Source: Saururus chinensis
Taxonomy: Eukaryota > Streptophyta > Magnoliopsida > Piperales > Saururaceae
Direction of reading: 5' to 3'
Assembly (NCBI GenBank): GCA_035235625.1
Contig: CP141147.1
Span: 25,960,756-26,024,755, forward strand
DNA length: 64,000 bases
The notes beneath the pieces are model-generated. The model did no database searches and was not told the origin of the DNA. It saw only the letters and a list, made by a program, of their open reading frames with translations. The first letter of the stretch is position 1; each line of letters starts with the position of its first letter. A program made the translations under genes and the position numbers. This document shows, piece after piece, positions 27,000 through 38,859 of the stretch.

Positions 27000-27902
27000 A
27001 TGCCTAGATTTCTCCTTTTTCTAACAGGCCTCTTTACAAAACCTCGAAAGTCCCACTTTGCAAAGATGGCATTTACTGTGTTGACGATATGGGTACCTGT
27101 TCCCATCATTGAGAAAGATCATTGCTTTGAGCAACAAGGCTTACTTAGAAAGTTGAGGACGGAAAGAGAGGCTATTCCCACTTGGTGGGAGCAATTAGGG
27201 ACTCAATAAATCAAACTAATCCAGTTGCTTGCTTGGAGGATTTTTTTCAAGGCAATTAATTCAGTTGCGTGGGCAGGCTTTAAGATTAGATGTGACTTCC
27301 AAACACCCACGCCCCCAAGTATTAAATGTTCCCTTTTTGCATGTAATGCACATTATTAATGGAATGCTAGTGTCAACAACCGGAGGTCCTTTAGCTAAGT
27401 CTTTGTCTAAGTGACGGCTAGGAAAGGTTTGTGCACATAAGAGCATGGGATGGAAGTCTAGGTTAGCAGCTTAACATAATTGGTGAGACAAGTGTGGTAC
27501 TGAGAATAAAAGAAGGTTATATCTATGGAGATATGAAAATGGAAGATGAATGTCAAGATAAAGAGGAGCAACATAAATCTGTGGATGGAGATGCATGATG
27601 GGGAGGAAGATGGGGGGCTGATGGATGCATTGATTGACATTGATTAGCTGAACATGATTTTATTACTATTGATAAGCTTGATTATATTCTATGAGAGTTA
27701 ATTAACTTCATCCACGATTAGCTTGGGTTAATTCTTTGAGGCAATAATTTGTTCTTATCCCAAGCTATCTTGGTTACTTTTACTTTTCAAATAAATGTGG
27801 AATGGTGATGTTTTTTGGGTTTGAAAATTTTATAAAAAATTTCAGGATTTTGAATGTTATGTTTATTTAATTTTCTTTTCTAAATAGAAATATATTAAAA
27901 AA

Positions 27903-28003
27903 ACATATTCTCCTTCCGTTCAGTAATAAGTGCTCAAATTAGTAAACAAAAGTGAACTAAAATAAGATTTTCTGGATTAAAAAACCAAAATGGTGGGAGT
28001 AAT
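27903..28003. mobile_element. Short Stowaway-like MITE
   Basis: The left end is ttctccttccgtt and the right end is aatggtgggagtaa. They are imperfect inverted repeats of the ctccctccgt type about 100 bp apart. Confidence 0.45.
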
Positions 28004-28756
28004 TGCTTATTAAAAAATTTTATGGACAAGAAAAAATATTGCAGCAAAAAATTCTAATGCATGTAATCGACTGCCGTGCAGAAAATGTAGAACCTCGTGT
28101 GGAGAAGTGATATCCACATGATGAGACCATGAGCACAACATTTAACAAATTGATCCCATATCTTATTGCCTTGACATGAAATCTTAGGTCATCCGGAAAT
28201 TGATGCACTAGGCAACCTGGTATTGCATGAATCTTGACAAGTAAGACCAAATTAAGATTCATACTTAAATTATTGATGCGTGGGACCTTGAATCTTTTAT
28301 CTAATAAGATAATAGGCACAGATTATAATGAATTCATGATGCTAACCCATGTGGTCAACAATTTGTCCTCGTCATGATTTTAGTGCAGATACGAGGATTA
28401 ATCAATAAATTAGAATGCACATTTATCAGATTCCAAGATAATGCACACCCGAACGATTTCGAGCTTGTAGCTAGAAAGAGACTACAAAAGACTTAATAGC
28501 TAGAAAGATAACAAAGAAGAAAAAGACTTCCTTCTTGTCCTTTCCCTGTGGGACTGCTACTAAACCTGCTTTTGCTCTATCTCGGCAGAAGAACTGCCTC
28601 AAGTTCCGGCAATTCACATTCATGTATACCGAAAATCAGTAAAATTATTGAAAAAAGTACAAGTTGATCATTTTAAGCCTAAGACGGTGATAGATCAAAA
28701 TGAATAACCTTGTAATTGGGTCGGAACCTTTTTTGTTTATTGGCAAATTAAAAAAA

Positions 28757-28862
28757 TATACTATCTCTATCTTATATTTAATTAGTTTTTTAAAATAAAT
28801 TAAAATTAATTTATTTTGCAAAACTTAATGAAGCCATTAATGTAAGACCAGGGAGTATTAAC
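28757..28862. mobile_element. Short Stowaway-like MITE
   Basis: The left end is tactatctctatcttat and the right end, on the other strand, is aatactccctggtcttac. They are imperfect inverted repeats in AT-rich sequence. Confidence 0.4.
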
Positions 28863-31599
28863 TAGGTCGAAAGGAGGGTACATTGAAAGAATTGTAAAAT
28901 CTTCACCATGGCCTAGAAGACCTAAGCACAGGCGGAAACAACATTAGAATTCCCTCCCAAAAATATAAAACATGAAAAACAAGATGGACATAAGAAAAAA
29001 AATTACTAGAAGGAGATGATAGAATTTTATAAATTTTTTGTTCTTCAAATGTATTAGCTGATTAATCGATATACTTACGCAAACCCTAGATCTGATTGGA
29101 CAATTTAGGGGCCAGATAAGAAAGTGCTCCTGGTTGTTACTGATCCTTTGATCATAACCCAAAATCAGATCATACTGACCAAAATACAAAAGAATGAAAG
29201 TACATAGTCAAACAGGGGTACGTGAGCTCCAAGGGGATTAATATTTGATGACCTGTTTATATGAGCTCGGGCTCGTGCGTGATTATGTGAGCCCGGGCAT
29301 CACACATCGTCAAATTTTGATCAGCTGACGCATAAAACTCAGGGGGCACATTTAGTTTTATGCCCTTTGAGCCGTTTGATCAATCCAACGGCTCTTGATG
29401 CTTGGTCTCACGCTGATGATGGAAAATCTATGCCGTTCTTTTTCCAAGTTGTGAATGACTTAAGTCACCGAGAACTTGCTGAGCCAATCTGATGACAAGC
29501 TACTACGGACTGAGACGGTGAGCGTCTAAATTATCCCAAGATCAAGGCCAGTTATTTGAGACACCGCATTTATTTGGTGCTGCAATCTATAAGCCAACCT
29601 TGAGACTTTCCTATCAACATCATAACTGTGTAGAATTGTTTCTTTGAGTTGAAGTGGTCATGGTTTCCTAGCTATCTAGACCCTTTTTAAATTGTTCACA
29701 CGCATATTCTTCCAAGTTCCTTAGATTTGTTGACAGTGGTGACTTTGACAAAAATAAGGGATCCAGGGAGGTATGGAGTTTGAGCCCCCACATCATTGGT
29801 TACTATAAGTATTTTATCACAATTTATTCGGTATATATGATGTGTAGTCATTGGGCAGCAATATATAATTCTCAAAGGAAAATGATACTTATATTCTATT
29901 TTCCCTATATTATAAGTGTTACACGATCTTTGAGATAGAGAAGGTAAGTCCCACTTCTCTCTCAAATCATAAGTGGTACAAGCATATAAGTATAAAAAAA
30001 TGAATATAAAGATATCACTATCTTTTTCAAAGAAGCCCGTTTTCTCCGTTGTTGCTCACAGCCCATGTGAACCCTAACTTTACCATTGTTTTAGTTTTGT
30101 TCTTAATGAAAACTATCTTATTGTTAAGATTCAAGATGGTTTATTTTACTTAGTTTAGGATAGTCTTTAGATTCTTAATTGCTTAGGTATTTATTTTCTT
30201 AGTTTGATTAGGGTAGTTTATTTTCAATACACTCTTAATTAGATTCAAATTAATAATTGCTTATATAATATAAAACCTCTAATGTAAAAAAATAGGCTAG
30301 AAATAAACTTAAGTGGAATTTGCTAATCAAACAAGGCTACCAAGCAATGGAATTTGTTGCCTGTAGGCAGCTAGGGCCGGTCTTGAAGTTAATAAAAGAG
30401 GGCGTACCGCTTGGATCAAACAAATTGCATGCACAATAAACTAACACATGAAGAGTTGGCATAAGTAGTTTCCAGTCACATCAGCCGTTAGGAATGAGGA
30501 AGATCGCCAAGTCTTTGAGTACCCACTTGTGGACTTCAAGGTGCTTCCTAAGACAAAGTCAGTGGGCCAATTTCTCATGTTACAGGTTGAGAACTCCACT
30601 TGCAAGGGGAACAAGACCTCCAGCAGGAGTCATTCCTTTTACACATTCCTGGAAGGTTGTCTGAAGCACGATGACTTCTCTGTATGAGTTCACATTATAG
30701 ACGTACTAGATAGACAAGGAAAGTAACTTTTCTTGTGACTATAAAAGTCATGCCAAAAAAATTTATTTTAAAAAAGAACAAAGACCCTTTGTTTTTCAAA
30801 GTGTTGTCATACATGGCCGGGCTTGTTTCGCTCCTGCTTTCCCACAAACACAGTCAATTTTGTGGAAAGCTTCCTTCCAAGTACTGTTTTCACAAATAGT
30901 GCTACATTTGTACTCATCTTCCCAAAGCAAAGCCGCTTCTATGGAAACACAATGTGAGAGCCAAAAGAGCCTTCAAAGTTGTTGTTTTTAAAGTAGACTT
31001 AGCTAATGTTGACTACATGTGGAAAAGACCGGGGGACATGCATCTAAATAAATTCTTGCTAGCATGTTCTACACTCCTTGTGAAACACGGAGAAATTCTA
31101 GACATGTTAAACTTTATTGCCACATTTTTAATGGGATCATGATTTGGCTGCTCAGCTCCCATTTTGCTTCCCTTTGAGATCTCCCCATGCTTGATTGGGG
31201 ATGAGATATAAGGGCCTGTTTGAAAAGATTCCAAGTTGTTAAAGGCATATTCAATAAGACCATTATTTCTAGCCCGTGTCTAAGCCCAGAAGCCCATCAC
31301 TGTTTCTGCTGTGACGCTGTCCTTTCAAAATTGCACATTATGTTGTTTAGGGGCCGATTAGCAAACAATTTTGAGTATAAAAAAAATAACTTTTTATTAG
31401 AATTGATTTTTGGCAAGAAAAGAAAAAATGGAAGATATTTCGTTAGAGTTTTATTAGATAATTTTAAGAAAAAAATTAGATTTTAGTTCAGTTTTTTATT
31501 TTTGTGTATAAAATGACAAAAATATTCTCCATCATAATTGTCATACAAAAGAAATGATAAGTAGAACGTCTTTTAACATCATTTCAAAAAACAAATGAC

Positions 31600-31641
31600 T
31601 TTATTCAAGAACTCACCCGAGGAGGTGAGTTCTTGAATAAA
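31600..31641. repeat. Perfect 18-bp stem hairpin
   Basis: tttattcaagaactcacc is followed by the 6-base loop cgagga and the exact reverse complement of the arm. Confidence 0.95.
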
Positions 31642-31645
31642 TAAG

Positions 31646-31680
31646 ATTTTGGGTCAATTTGGTTTGAATTGACCCAAAAT
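31646..31680. repeat. Perfect 14-bp stem hairpin
   Basis: attttgggtcaatt, the 7-base loop tggtttg, then the exact reverse complement. It starts four bases after the preceding hairpin. Confidence 0.95.
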
Positions 31681-32204
31681 TTAGATTTATATAAAGAAAG
31701 CCATTTTAACTTTAAATAGCCCTTCCAAACGATTTTCACCTAAGAAAGTAATTTCCAATGTAAACAAATCGCTTTCCAATAGTAGAAAGCGCCTCCCAAA
31801 TAGGCCCTTAGTTTGAAATTATACATTATTTGAATTTGGGTTGATACACACCTTAGCATTTGGAAATCTATCAACACCATAGTCTATTAGCACAGTAAAT
31901 TTTTGGCAGTCTTATTTCGGATACATATAGTTACTTGCCAATTTCTTTCTTATGTCATGAATTTGCTTGGATATTACAATGCTAATTTTTTCCAACTTTT
32001 CTTGAACTTATCGGAGTCGAATCGAACTAAATTCCCACTTTGTGACATAGCAACAACCACACAAACCCTCCCTCCCTTAGGAAATGAATTTGGATTTCAT
32101 TTTAAAATTTTCAACTGAGTTGGATGATGTTGAAATCACAAGAAAATGATGCTTAAGATTAGCTATAGAGAAATAAAAAATATCTTTTACATAAAAATAT
32201 ATAT

Positions 32205-32364
32205 TGTATTAAAAGTTAATTAGACCTTAGATAAACAGCCAGACGAGGTATTTGTCTATGGCCATACCTAGAAATTGATGGATAAAAATATTCAATTGGC
32301 TATGGCTATGGACACCTCAGACACAACCCAGACATTGGACAACGGATATCCATGACCAGCCCTA
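32205..32364 (-). mobile_element. Truncated relative of the hAT-like MITE at 14641
   Basis: Read on the minus strand it begins tagggctggtcatggatatc and later contains aaggtctaattaactttt, matching the end and an inner block of the 14641-15307 element. The other terminus and target duplication were not found. Confidence 0.55.
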
Positions 32365-32764
32365 ATTGCATACAAAATAATGGGGGAAAGAATCTCAATC
32401 AAATATACACCAAATATTGCTATCCCAAGCAAATAACTAGTTGTCGTATCTTTTTGAATTAGGTAGGTACGCACGTTGGCCTACATACCCCATAATTTAC
32501 CCTCCTGGCTAGCATATCTTTCTATAGTAGGCAGATACAATAGATGGCTTTGACCCCATAATTTTGCCCCCCACCAAAGTTAGAAAAATTATCCAATGGA
32601 ACGGTTCCACAAGCACATTGGTAGATACGTCCATTCACTATTTGATAAGTTTTAAAAGTTTTTACGTGTTTGTGCATGAGAAAATTTAGGTTTTAACTTG
32701 AATATATATGTTAAAATATAAATGGACCTATGCACAATCACGTGGTACAACAGTGGAACTAGAA

Positions 32765-32824
32765 CTAGACACCTTCTCCTAAAGTTAGAGCATGGACATT
32801 AACTATGCCCAACTTGGCAATAAG
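32765..32824 (-). pseudogene. C-terminal tail of a Ty1/copia pol, separated by a solo LTR
   Basis: On the minus strand this encodes AKLGIVNVHALTLGEGV and a stop. It is the in-frame continuation of the copia RNase H end encoded at 37953-38262. The solo LTR at 32825-37947 separates the two parts, and the ataag duplication flanks it. Confidence 0.8.
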
Positions 32825-35429
32825 TGTAAGATCCCTAACCCTAAGCCAGTCCATCTTAATTAATTATGTGATTATTATGTGGTTTGGTATTAATTGGTTA
32901 GATTGTCTTGTCTTGGGGTTTAAAAGGGGATAATGATGGTTTTATTGAGGTTTTTATTTGATTTTTTGTGTTTCCATACTAAACTCAATTTTTGTGATTT
33001 TTAGGGAAATTTTGTGATTTTATGGGATTTTTTCAAAAAATTAGGGTGCGGGTCCCATCGTGGGTCCCACGTTTGTGTTTTGGGGTGAACGTCACACGAG
33101 ACCCTAAACCCAACTTATTTCAGTATTAAAGAGTTTCAAAATCTTTAAATTTTGTTTTAGACCTAAAATGAGCAAATAACTTATTTTTAGTACAAAATTT
33201 TATTTGTACCCCAATTTTTAATATGCCCTAATCCCCATACCAAAGAAGGAAAGCTTGATTTAGGGATTGAAGGAGATTGGAGCTTCAATTTTGGACCAAA
33301 AGCTCACTAAAGGTAATGGTTTTTCTTCTTGAATTTGTGGTTTAGAATGGTTTATGTAGGATTTTCTTTATTTTGAGCTTTAATAGTGGGTTAAGTAAAG
33401 CATGATCTTTTTAGTGATTTTCTTGTGTTTTAGTTGATAAATGAGTAGATCTATCATTTTCTAAGCTTATATTTCAATATTATGTTGTTTTGAAGTGACA
33501 TTGGGATGTTCTTGTCGATTTTGTGTATTTTTGGTTTTAGGTTTGCAAAGTTGAAGACGAACCAGATTTAATTGTACAGGCGTTTGAACGACCATCTGGC
33601 CGATCGAATGGCCAAACGGTAGTTTTGCTATTTTGTATATTTTGTTCATTTCTATGTTCTTCTTTTTAATCTTATTTATTATGATTGTGAGGAACTATTT
33701 TTTTTAAAAAATGCTACTGTGAAGACATGAATATTACCTTAAAATTCATGATGTTGTTCAAGCATGAAATTGGTTACATGTTATTCAATTGTGGTATGTT
33801 ATTATTCTGATCTTAAATTCATGTTGAGTGATTTTCTATGTCTTACTTAGTATTTTAGCAAGTTTGAAGCATGATAATGGGCATTTATGCTTTCGCATAT
33901 GCTATATTATGGGTGAATTATATTTCCATGTCTAGCTTAAGTGTAGTGATGATTATGCTTACCTAAGTCTAGTATGAAGTTTTAATTGACTTGGACTTGT
34001 GTTTTTCAAGGTTTTACCGGATTTTATAATGAGGGTTTGATCATGATGCATATGTTAATGCTTAGATTTGAGCGTTATTGCTATGCACACACTATGTGGA
34101 GGTAATCGTGGTGATTATTTGACACATATCGACTAGGAATGATGTACATATGAACTAATTGGAGCATGTCTCATGTATTAGGATTAATGTAGTGTTGCTC
34201 ATGTATGTATCATGTTGCATGCATCTCAAAAACGGTTTTATGAATGAGATTAATATAGATTGGCCGTGATTGATTAATTGGATGCAATGGGGATGTTATT
34301 GCTTGCCAGATTAATCAATCGATGGCTTATTGAATTAGTTGGGTCCAAAAGGACATGATTTCGTTTTGAGTTCCTTTAGGAACATGGTACCTCCCCGGGT
34401 TGTGATGAGTTAAATTACATGTTGAGATGAGCTGAATGCTAAGTAAATTATTTGTTGAGTTATCAATACCCTGAGAATCTAGCAAGGTATGTCAGTGTGC
34501 ACTGGCTTACCAGAAACTACTTTGGCTTTAGCCAGGGTGGGTAGGCTTGCTTAGGTTACAACCAGGGTGAGCAACGGGTTTGCTTAGGCTGTGGCCAAGG
34601 TGAGCAAGTCTTCTTAGGCTACTGCTAGGGCAAGTAGGTGTAACACCCCGACCCGCACCACCTGACCCGGACCGGGGTTAGATCGGAAAACACAATCGGA
34701 GTGTCAAAATTTAGCGGAAAAATTAAAACCGACTGATCAGGAGCTGCAGACTCTGAGTGCGAGAGTCATAGCGTTCATCTACGCACTACAGAGCTTTAAC
34801 GTTCCATTGTGCGTAGATCAGAACAAACCTAATTTTATAACTAATTTAGATCGGGCCAACGTTATTTTATCGTTGGTTGCCTACGTACATATTGGATACC
34901 ATCTCTGACGTTATTCCAATACGATCGGATCCGAACGTAGTTCTGCCTAATGGCTAATACATTTACCAAACATCAGAAAATCATATACGATAAAATACGT
35001 ATATGTTATATTTGAATGATTCGTTCGGAATCCAACGGAAATCTTATCAGTCATCGGAGTTAAATGAAAGTCAATATATCAGAAAACACACATCTCACGT
35101 AGGTGAGAAGAATACTAACAAAACACACATCCCACTCTATCATAGAGCGGAGCAGAACACACTACAGAACATGTTGGATCATATCAGATAATATCCGACC
35201 ACACTGGTCATATCAGATCAGAGTATGTCACGTCATAGCAGAGAGCATTTCAGATCACAACAGAATAAATCAAGATGTGCAGTCATATAAAGCATATTAA
35301 ACTAGAAGGTCAGGAAAGCATACTCCCCTCCAATTTCGAAAGTGGCGATGTTCGGAGTTGCTTGTTTCCTTAGAGCGTCTGCCCTTTCTGATCTGGAGAC
35401 TGCGGCGTAACCTTCGTAACCCGAATACT

Positions 35430-35590
35430 TTACCCTTCTTGCGTCCGTAGACGAAAAACAGAACCTCCCCTTACCAGGAGACACTTTACCCTCACAGCGC
35501 CCGTAGGCAGCGGACAGAACCTCCCCTTGTCCGAAGACACTTTTCCCTTCCCGTGCCCGTAGGCAACGGGCAGAACCTCCCCTTACCCTT
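35430..35590. repeat. Tandem array, about 59-bp unit
   Basis: The block cccgtaggca.cgg.cagaacctcccctt recurs about every 59 bp, with another copy near 35786. It lies within the nested solo LTR. Confidence 0.7.
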
Positions 35591-36138
35591 GGGATGTTTC
35601 TCTCACCTAACATTGATAATTCGAGAAGTAGATGCTTCCATTGCATTGCTCACCCTCGAATTAGCTAGGAAGACCTCTTGAATGACTCTAATCGGACTTA
35701 AAATGAGTAAGAAACGAAGAACAGAAGATGAGAAAACGTGGGAGAATTTCCCCTTACCCGGAGATATTTTACCCTTTTTGCGTCCGTAGGCGGCGGACGT
35801 AACCTCCCCTTGGCCCGGGACGTTTCTCCTATATAGGGTTGCTAACTCGAAGAATTGACGCTTCCATTGCGTAGAACACCCTCGATTTAGCTAGGAACGC
35901 ATTTTGAACGGAAGAAAACGGACGCAGAATGACTCCAGAAACTCCTCTAGAACAATGAACTAAATGAGCTATTTATAGAAAACTGGCGTGTGAGCGTACG
36001 GAAGAAGAGGAAAGACGCACGCACGCGCTCGCGCCACGTGGTGCATCGCAATTGGCCCAAAATTAGAGGCGGTGCGCATAACACGCGCGTTACGCGCGTG
36101 TTAACGCGCTGTGCGCGGTGCGCAGGACCGCGCCGCGC

Positions 36139-36248
36139 GATCGCGCGGGACCCGTGTCGCGCGGACGACCGCGATCGCGAGGGACCCGCGTCGCGCGGAC
36201 GGCCGCGATCGCGCGGGACCCGCGTCGCGCGGACGGCCGCGATCGCGC
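36139..36248. repeat. 34-bp CpG-rich tandem repeat
   Basis: A unit beginning gatcgcgcgggacccg and ending cgcgcggacggccgc is repeated three times with exact 34-bp spacing (36139, 36173, 36207) and starts a fourth time at 36241. It is extremely CG-rich in an otherwise AT-rich window. Confidence 0.9.
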
Positions 36249-37952
36249 TCCGCCGCGCGGCGCGCGGCTCCCCGGCGCAGCTCAGGCGCGACTCGGCTCC
36301 GGCTCGGCTCGACTCGGCTGCTAACGTCATCTATTCTGTCTTTTTCTGAATATTTTATTATTATTTCACTTAAACACAATTCCAACTTCAAAACGTGATA
36401 ACTTTTTATCCCGACGTCGGAATTGTACAATCTTGATACCAACGGACTCGTATCGACGAGCCCTTCAAAACTAGACCCCACATGGGTAAGTTATCTCATA
36501 CTTTTAAAGTGGGTCCCGCCTATGTGACACGTTTCCCGAAGTCGTAACTTTCGTTCCCGACCTCCGTTTTGAGTGTTCTTGGGTGCGTTGTGTTCGTTAC
36601 TTCAAGCTCTTCCCAGATACAGAGATTTCACCTAATGAAACCCCGTAACCCTTATATCAAATTACCAAATTACCCTTAACCCCCCCGGGTTAAGTATAAC
36701 CGGAAGACGGGTTGTTACAGTAGGATACTTAAGCTTTAACCAAGGTGGGTAGGCTTGCTTAGGTTACAGCTAGGGTGAGCAGTGGGTTTTCTTAGGTTGT
36801 GGCCAGGGTGAGCAGGTCTTCTTAGGCTACTGTCAAAGTGAGTAGGTTTTGCTTAGGCTACGACCATGGTGAACAATGAGTCCGCTTAGGCTTCGGCCAG
36901 GGTGAGCGGGATAGTTGTATTTTCTCTATGCATGAGACATTCGCCATTGTGATAATACATGTGTATGTGATATTATTATTCCTAATTACACAGGTTGTGT
37001 AGGGATAATTAAGTTTATATGACACATGTGGATAGAGTTTAATATGCATGATTATGGTTAGTGTGTTAGAGACACTTTTCATGCAGGGTGAATGCTTATA
37101 ATTGAGAATAGTTATGCATGCTATGGATAATGTGTTTGAGACAATCTATGTAGGATGAATGTATGTATTGAGAATGGATTATGAATGACATGATACTGTG
37201 ATATGTCATGCGGAATGATATGCAGGATGAATGTATGCATTAAGAATGGATCATGAATGAGATGATATTATGATATGCCATGTGGAATGGTATGTAGGTT
37301 ATATGTTGATGATATTATAAGCATGTATAGACAAGGAGTAGCCATGATATAGGGATTCACAGGTTACATAAATGTTCCATGACGAATGAGTGTGTTTATG
37401 TGATGAACTCTATGTGAAATATCTGTGATGATTTTGGATTTATCCTCTTGTAGTATAAAAACCTTGCTGAGTATTTGTACTCACCCATCTTTCTTGTGTG
37501 TTTTTGTTTTGAGGCTGCATAATGCGACATGTAGGTTATCAGGACTCCATGTATGAGGAGCGAGTGGTGGATGGTTTGGCATAGGAGAGGATGCCTAGAG
37601 ACTTTGTGTTCCCTGCTTATTTATGTAGCATATTACTTTGAGTTTTATTCCATGTTGATTATGTTATATGTTTTATTCGCTAGTTTGGCCTTTGACTCAT
37701 GTTGACTTTATGACTTAAGCCATGAGAGGGCTAGTGACTTAAGTATGTGGGTGTTTTGTGAAGACTAATTATCATATGTTGTCCTTTATTTTTTCTTATT
37801 TTCTCTTGTACAAAGTATATGATGCGCTACTTCATAACGTTTCACTCATATGAGGGGTTAAGTCTTCCGAGTACTCCGTCGCGCTACGCACACCGACCTT
37901 CCCTTGGACCAGGTCTAGCTCGGGTTGGCAGGTGCCGGGGCGTGACAATAAG

Positions 37953-38262
37953 AGCTTCGAAGCAGTCTTTGCCAGTAGCTTTAGTGAAGAGGTCGGCCAA
38001 TTGACATGCAATATGTAGATAGGATAATTGTACGAGGCCTTCCTTGATTTTGTCTCGAACAAAGTGGTAGTCCAACTCAATGTGTCAAGTCCATTCATAA
38101 AAAATATAATTGGCAGTAATATGAAAAGCGACTTTTGGTCACAATAAAGAGTGATGGGCTGCGGGTGAGTAATGCGGAGATCATTGAGGAGGTATTTACG
38201 CCAAGCGAGCTCACAACAATAGAAAGCCATGGAGCGATATTCAACTTCACAGGTGGAGCAAA
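37953..38262 (-). pseudogene. Ty1/copia pol fragment: RNase H end
   Basis: The minus strand encodes, with frame changes, the copia RNase H region: CEVEYRSMAFYCCELAW, DLRITHPQPITLYCDQ, HFVRDKIKEGLVQLSYLH, QLADLFTKATGKDCFEAL. It breaks off upstream near 38262 into unrelated sequence. The tail of the same protein is at 32765-32824, beyond the inserted solo LTR. Confidence 0.88.
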
Positions 38263-38541
38263 CAATGTTAGAACATATATGACATATGTATTGTAATTGA
38301 CTATATTTTGATGATATAAAATATGTCTATTCTATGTGTATATTTGATGTCTTTAGACTTTGTCTATTCTATGTGTATAAAATAGGGCGAACATTTTTTA
38401 ATGTCCTAAGTAGACATGGATGCAGGCACAAACAAACATTTTTTGTTTGACATAGTAGGTGGTTCCACACATGGATAAATATTGTCCATGTTCAACTCTT
38501 TTAAATAATAACATAATTTAGTAAAAAAAATAGGGATCAAT

Positions 38542-38859
38542 TATGACACCCCGTGTTTTCATGGAAAAAATTACTCATTTTATTACTTTAGAAATTTTAT
38601 TTTTGTTGGCAAATCACCGATATACCAGTGTACAACTGATGAAACAGTGTAATGCTATTGTTGGTAAATATTGAAGCGTCAATAGTCCACCGATAAAAAC
38701 TACATACATTGGTTATCTTAGAAAACAAGGTAGTTTGACGGTTTTGCGCACTAAAAATGGTTACCACTGTATTTAAGGTGACTAAAACTTCGGGATTAGA
38801 GAGAGAAGGAAGTCATCGACACGTTGGTCCCTGCATCCTGAAGGAAAGAGGATGAACTA
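38542..38859 (+). mobile_element. 5' fragment of an LTR like that at 18222
   Basis: It starts near tgacaccccgtgttttcatg and contains accgatataccagtg-type motifs. It stops where the next LTR begins. No duplication was seen. Confidence 0.4.

Larger units (their letters stand above)
27000..31208. other. Intergenic, no gene recognised
   Basis: AT-rich DNA with two short Stowaway-like repeats (listed separately). Open frames at 27000-27209 and around 30480-30690 read as plausible protein text in places, but I recognise no family. Confidence 0.45.
31209..31810. mobile_element. Non-autonomous TIR element containing two perfect palindromes
   Basis: The left end is taagggcctgtttgaaaag. The right end, on the other strand, is taagggcctatttgggagg. 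The GGGCCTGTTTG-type end is common in plant MITEs. Flanking taa/tta could be a changed 3-bp PIF/Harbinger duplication, but this is not exact. There is no transposase. Confidence 0.55.
34639..36719 (-). mobile_element. Nested solo LTR with exact 5-bp target duplication
   Basis: On the plus strand it starts tgtaacaccccgacccg and ends cggaagacgggttgttaca. The perfect terminal tgtaaca/tgttaca pair is flanked by gtagg on both sides (34634-34638 and 36720-36724). The end cgggtcggggtgttaca shows that the LTR reads on the minus strand. Length is 2081 bp. A diverged 3' part of the same family is at 59430-59829. It contains two tandem arrays (about 59 bp at 35430-35590, 34 bp at 36139-36248), which cause misleading open frames. 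Confidence 0.92.
32825..37947 (+). mobile_element. Solo LTR (gypsy type) with 5-bp target duplication, itself split by another solo LTR
   Basis: It begins tgtaagatccctaacc and ends gtgccggggcgtgaca. It is flanked by ataag on both sides (32820-32824 and 37948-37952). Without the nested insertion it is about 3.0 kb. It lies inside a copia pol fragment. The late block (gctgagtatttgtactcacc, gaggctgcataatgcgaca) is shared with the LTRs at 1-525, 40207-43766 and 38860-45390, so these are related families. Short repeats of about 42 bp (gcttaggct.cggccagggtgagca) lie at 34516-34638 and 36720-36912 on both sides of the nested insertion. Confidence 0.92.

Noticed and set aside
30480..30690. Protein-like text (around VFEYPLVDFKVLPKTKSVGQ)
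   Set aside because: Readable for about 60 codons but matches no family I know and has no start, stop or splice context; not called as a gene.
35947..36398. Several long overlapping open frames on both strands (Arg/Ala-rich)
   Set aside because: They come from the 34-bp CG-rich tandem repeat in a solo LTR; stop codons are rare in such sequence. No codon-level or domain evidence.
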